From CALLPQ01 sp039819545 (lineage in GTDB: Bacteria; Pseudomonadota; Alphaproteobacteria; Caulobacterales; Parvularculaceae): a stretch of DNA of 44,543 nucleotides. Positions within the stretch are counted from its first letter, which is position 1; each line of letters starts with the position of its first letter. This document shows, one piece after another, positions 43,301 through 44,543 of this stretch. Under the pieces are notes generated by a model. The model saw only the letters and a list, made by a program, of their open reading frames with translations. It made no database searches and was not told the origin of the DNA. The stretch spans positions 1 through 44,543 of the forward strand of contig JBCBRS010000024.1 of the NCBI GenBank assembly GCA_039819545.1, written 5' to 3'. The translations under genes were made by a program, and so were the position numbers.

Positions 43301-44543
43301 TGGTGTGCGGCTGACAAATGGGTCACTTGAGCTCAAAGATAGCCTTGTTTTAGGTAATTTTGCAGCTGTTGATGGGGGCGGGGTCAGTAATGGGTCTGAT
43401 AATGGTATACTGACGATTACAAATTCGTCAGTCATATTAAATCAATCCGGACGCGTTGGTGGCGGGCTCGATTCATCTATAGGCGGCACGCAAACAATTA
43501 TTGAAAATTCAGAGTTTAATGCTAATCAGACGGTCTACAGAGGCGGTGCTATATACGCTAATGGAGGGGATACTGTTGTAAGAGGATCAACCTTCACAAA
43601 TAATTTTGCCGGAGTGGCAGGAGGTGCCATCGCGGCAAACAATGGAGAAATTTTAACTGCGATTAACGCTACCTTTGCCGGGAACTCAACCAACGATATT
43701 GGTGGTGCTGTATATAACGGCACGTCGTCAGATACTACCATTGTCAATAGTACGCTCACGAATAATACAGCAGTTAACTTCGGTGGTGGAATCAGTAATG
43801 CGGGAACAACTTTAACGCTAGAGAATTCAATTTTACTTGGCAATATGGCGATGACCGATGAAGAGCTTAGTGGCAATCTTCTCTCCGTAGCGCTCGTTAA
43901 TTTCAACATTATTGGTACTGGAACAGTTAGTGATCCGGGTGGCGGGTTTATCAATGCTGATCCTACACTTGTTTTTGAACAAACCGAGACCGGGGGCGAT
44001 GGATCAACAATTGTTGGTGTGATTTCTGACAATGGTGGTCCCGTTAACACCGTTGCTTTGCGCGCGGCATTGGATAATCCTGCCCTCGATACTGGTCTTC
44101 CACCCGCGGATTTGGTCGATGCCAATGGTAACCCTCGTGAGATCGATATTTCGGGCCTCAATAATGGCGGGACAGTAGACGCTGGCGCCGTTGAAGTGTT
44201 TGCCGAATCCCCAAGTTTACTCGTCACGACTGCTGATGATCTGGTTAATCCATTTGACGGCGAGACCTCCTTGCGTGAGGCAATTGCGTTTGCCAATGAT
44301 ATGACTGGAGCCGATACGATTACCTTTGCCTCTGGTATGGGCGAGGCGTTTGAAAATGATGTGCTGATCCGCCTGACGCAAGGTGAGTTGGTCGCCACTG
44401 AAGCGCTCAATATTGATGGCTCAACGGCTGGCGGCGCGGTGGTGATCACCGGGGATGCCGATGGCAATGATGTGACTGTGATGGGAACGGACATCACCGA
44501 TGTGGCGGCCTCTGGTGCCGGATTGCTTGATGATAATAGCCGG
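40329..44543 (+). CDS. giant CSLREA/beta-helix surface protein, 5' part (open at window end)
   Basis: ATG 40329 starts a frame that is open to the last base (1405 residues seen). Four CSLREA-type motifs (DxxTSLREAIAFAN pattern) occur at about residues 34, 394, 867 and 1312. After each of the first three, a beta-helix of short LxNSTxSGN-like rungs follows. Each module ends with a choice-of-anchor-Q-like segment (DNGGPVETIALL, NPALDVG, and GGTVDAGAVE). There is no visible signal peptide. The protein would be a very long, Asp/Thr/Gly-rich, secreted repetitive protein, probably an adhesin or matrix component. Its N-terminus is nearly identical to the fragment at 1-375. Large antisense ORFs on the minus strand are composition shadows. 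Confidence 0.9.
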   Translation, partial: MTTFTVTITTDELDDLDGMGTVSLANFGGAGDLSLREAISLANAMAGVDTITFASGMGDAFENDALIRLTQGELVATEALNIDGSTAGGAVVITGDADGDDLTVMGTDITDVAASGAGLLDDNSRVLNITANTGTSTLTGLTITGGRTTGSNAYGGGVSSVGAITLANSTVSGNSTTGQDANGGGIYSRGATTLTNSTLSGNSTAGNSANGGGIAVFDQITITNSIVLGNTTSFAGLGSDEIFEATFSGGDGTPEFLGGNIVGAIGGNIVGANSSAFDISGLSNVVNADPAQVFALTQGNTADASILAGVLGDNGGPVETIALLADALNPALDVGDAPNGVTTDANGNARMVDLDGVNNGGTVDAGAVELAALPEADSLIVTTTADVVDAFDGETSLREAIAFANATSGVDTVSFASGVGETFEAGGTIRLTQGELLVTEAIDIVGVTDTDGNPLIRITGDANGDDVLGADGNTDVGASLGSNVLSDNSRVLNLQTVASTESSISGLIITGGRTTADDEGGAGIRSQQSLSVANSIIVGNSTDGDVSRGGGIFSRFGLTLENSEVSGNATYGDNASGGGIYSTANFTILSNSTVDGNSTSGFISRGGGLYVNGELNLANSTISNNATSGQYSDGGGFNARNLRAVNSTISQNSTSGTDSEGGGAFIGGVGFLDNTTVTGNFTAGDQSTGGGIYSRGEQFIDNSIILGNETRYAGVGGDEIYETTLGGNDGTPTFGGANIVGANAMAFDTTGLANVFNADPANTFEMTQIVGSVVAGVLADNGGPVETIALLDGGAAEGVGDASLIPLEGDFRIDVDGDGDTLGTISLDANGNLRLIGALDLGAVEAPEAPSLIVTTSDDIVDAFDGETSLREAIAFANGQAGDDIISFDATVFTGGADSVIRLTQGELLITDGVTIDGASGTQVLITGDANGDDLLLPVADSFFTLVFGNSNIADNSRVFNIDALNRTVVLQNLSITGGVTSGDPGDERGAGVRLTNGSLELKDSLVLGNFAAVDGGGVSNGSDNGILTITNSSVILNQSGRVGGGLDSSIGGTQTIIENSEFNANQTVYRGGAIYANGGDTVVRGSTFTNNFAGVAGGAIAANNGEILTAINATFAGNSTNDIGGAVYNGTSSDTTIVNSTLTNNTAVNFGGGISNAGTTLTLENSILLGNMAMTDEELSGNLLSVALVNFNIIGTGTVSDPGGGFINADPTLVFEQTETGGDGSTIVGVISDNGGPVNTVALRAALDNPALDTGLPPADLVDANGNPREIDISGLNNGGTVDAGAVEVFAESPSLLVTTADDLVNPFDGETSLREAIAFANDMTGADTITFASGMGEAFENDVLIRLTQGELVATEALNIDGSTAGGAVVITGDADGNDVTVMGTDITDVAASGAGLLDDNSR
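41100..41147 (+). repeat. 24-bp in-frame tandem duplication in the beta-helix gene
   Basis: Two copies of GGGGGTAATATTGTGGGCGCT plus ATT or AAT lie head to tail, encoding GGNIVGAI and GGNIVGAN. The duplication keeps the frame and probably adds one beta-helix rung; it is a likely slippage product. Confidence 0.85.

Noticed and set aside
40982..44497. Long open frames on the minus strand inside the CSLREA gene (about 349, 315 and 320 codons)
   Set aside because: They are antisense to a fully open, motif-bearing beta-helix protein; their Ser/Pro/Ala-rich products repeat as mirror images of the Gly/Asp/Thr codons and lack ribosome sites.

Overview
The window looks like one complete assembly contig from an alphaproteobacterium. 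Support comes from the PhaR/PhaA/PhaB polyhydroxyalkanoate cluster, rlmB beside tRNA-Tyr, the CCCCGGATCAAGTCCGGGG intergenic repeat typical of that class, and mostly GC-rich, GCC/GGC-biased coding. I cannot name a genus. The first 77 bases are the exact reverse complement of the last 77 bases, and identity stops at base 78. That fits a k=77 de Bruijn assembly break in a repeated gene rather than a biological terminal inverted repeat.

Left accessory region (about 1-15505). It begins inside a CSLREA/beta-helix surface protein gene read leftward. A 1643-residue RHS protein follows, with a unique C-terminal toxin-like tail and an overlapping small immunity-like gene. Next come a broken RHS core fragment, a scrap of IS5-type transposase, a translationally coupled ankyrin/unknown gene pair on the minus strand, and a mobilisation module: small zinc ribbon, VirD4/TraG coupling protein, three membrane or basic accessory proteins, two small conserved proteins and a large serine recombinase. 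The recombinase reads straight through the antisense strand of tRNA-Tyr, which is the probable attachment site of this element.

Chromosomal core (about 15506-34382). It holds tRNA-Tyr, rlmB, a DUF2007 protein, a DUF2959 lipoprotein, phaR divergent from phaAB, a small ribbon-helix-helix-like protein, a 38-residue lysine-rich protein, thrS, an O-antigen ligase-like membrane protein, two family 2 glycosyltransferases, ferredoxin-NADP reductase, a TraB/EreA-like lipoprotein, an HNH endonuclease, and a pirin-azoR pair divergent from a LysR regulator. Two inverted copies of a 120-bp structured repeat (18.3 and 34.5 kb) bracket most of this block.

Right accessory region (about 34500-40060). This is a compact satellite-like island: P4-type tyrosine integrase, a low-GC cargo gene of unknown function, an AlpA-like HTH protein, then a tightly overlapping operon of small ORFs, a resolvase/PDDEXK-like nuclease and a RepA-type helicase, then a GGGAC iteron-like array and a terminase-small-subunit-like protein. 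The gene set recalls phage-inducible chromosomal islands. No capsid or portal gene is present.

The window ends inside a second, larger CSLREA/beta-helix gene (from 40329, still open at 44543), whose N-terminus is nearly identical to the gene at the left edge. The most interesting items are the satellite-like island with its iteron array and unknown cargo, the recombinase whose C-terminus is written in the antisense of its tRNA target, and the RHS tail/immunity pair with a displaced cassette remnant behind it.
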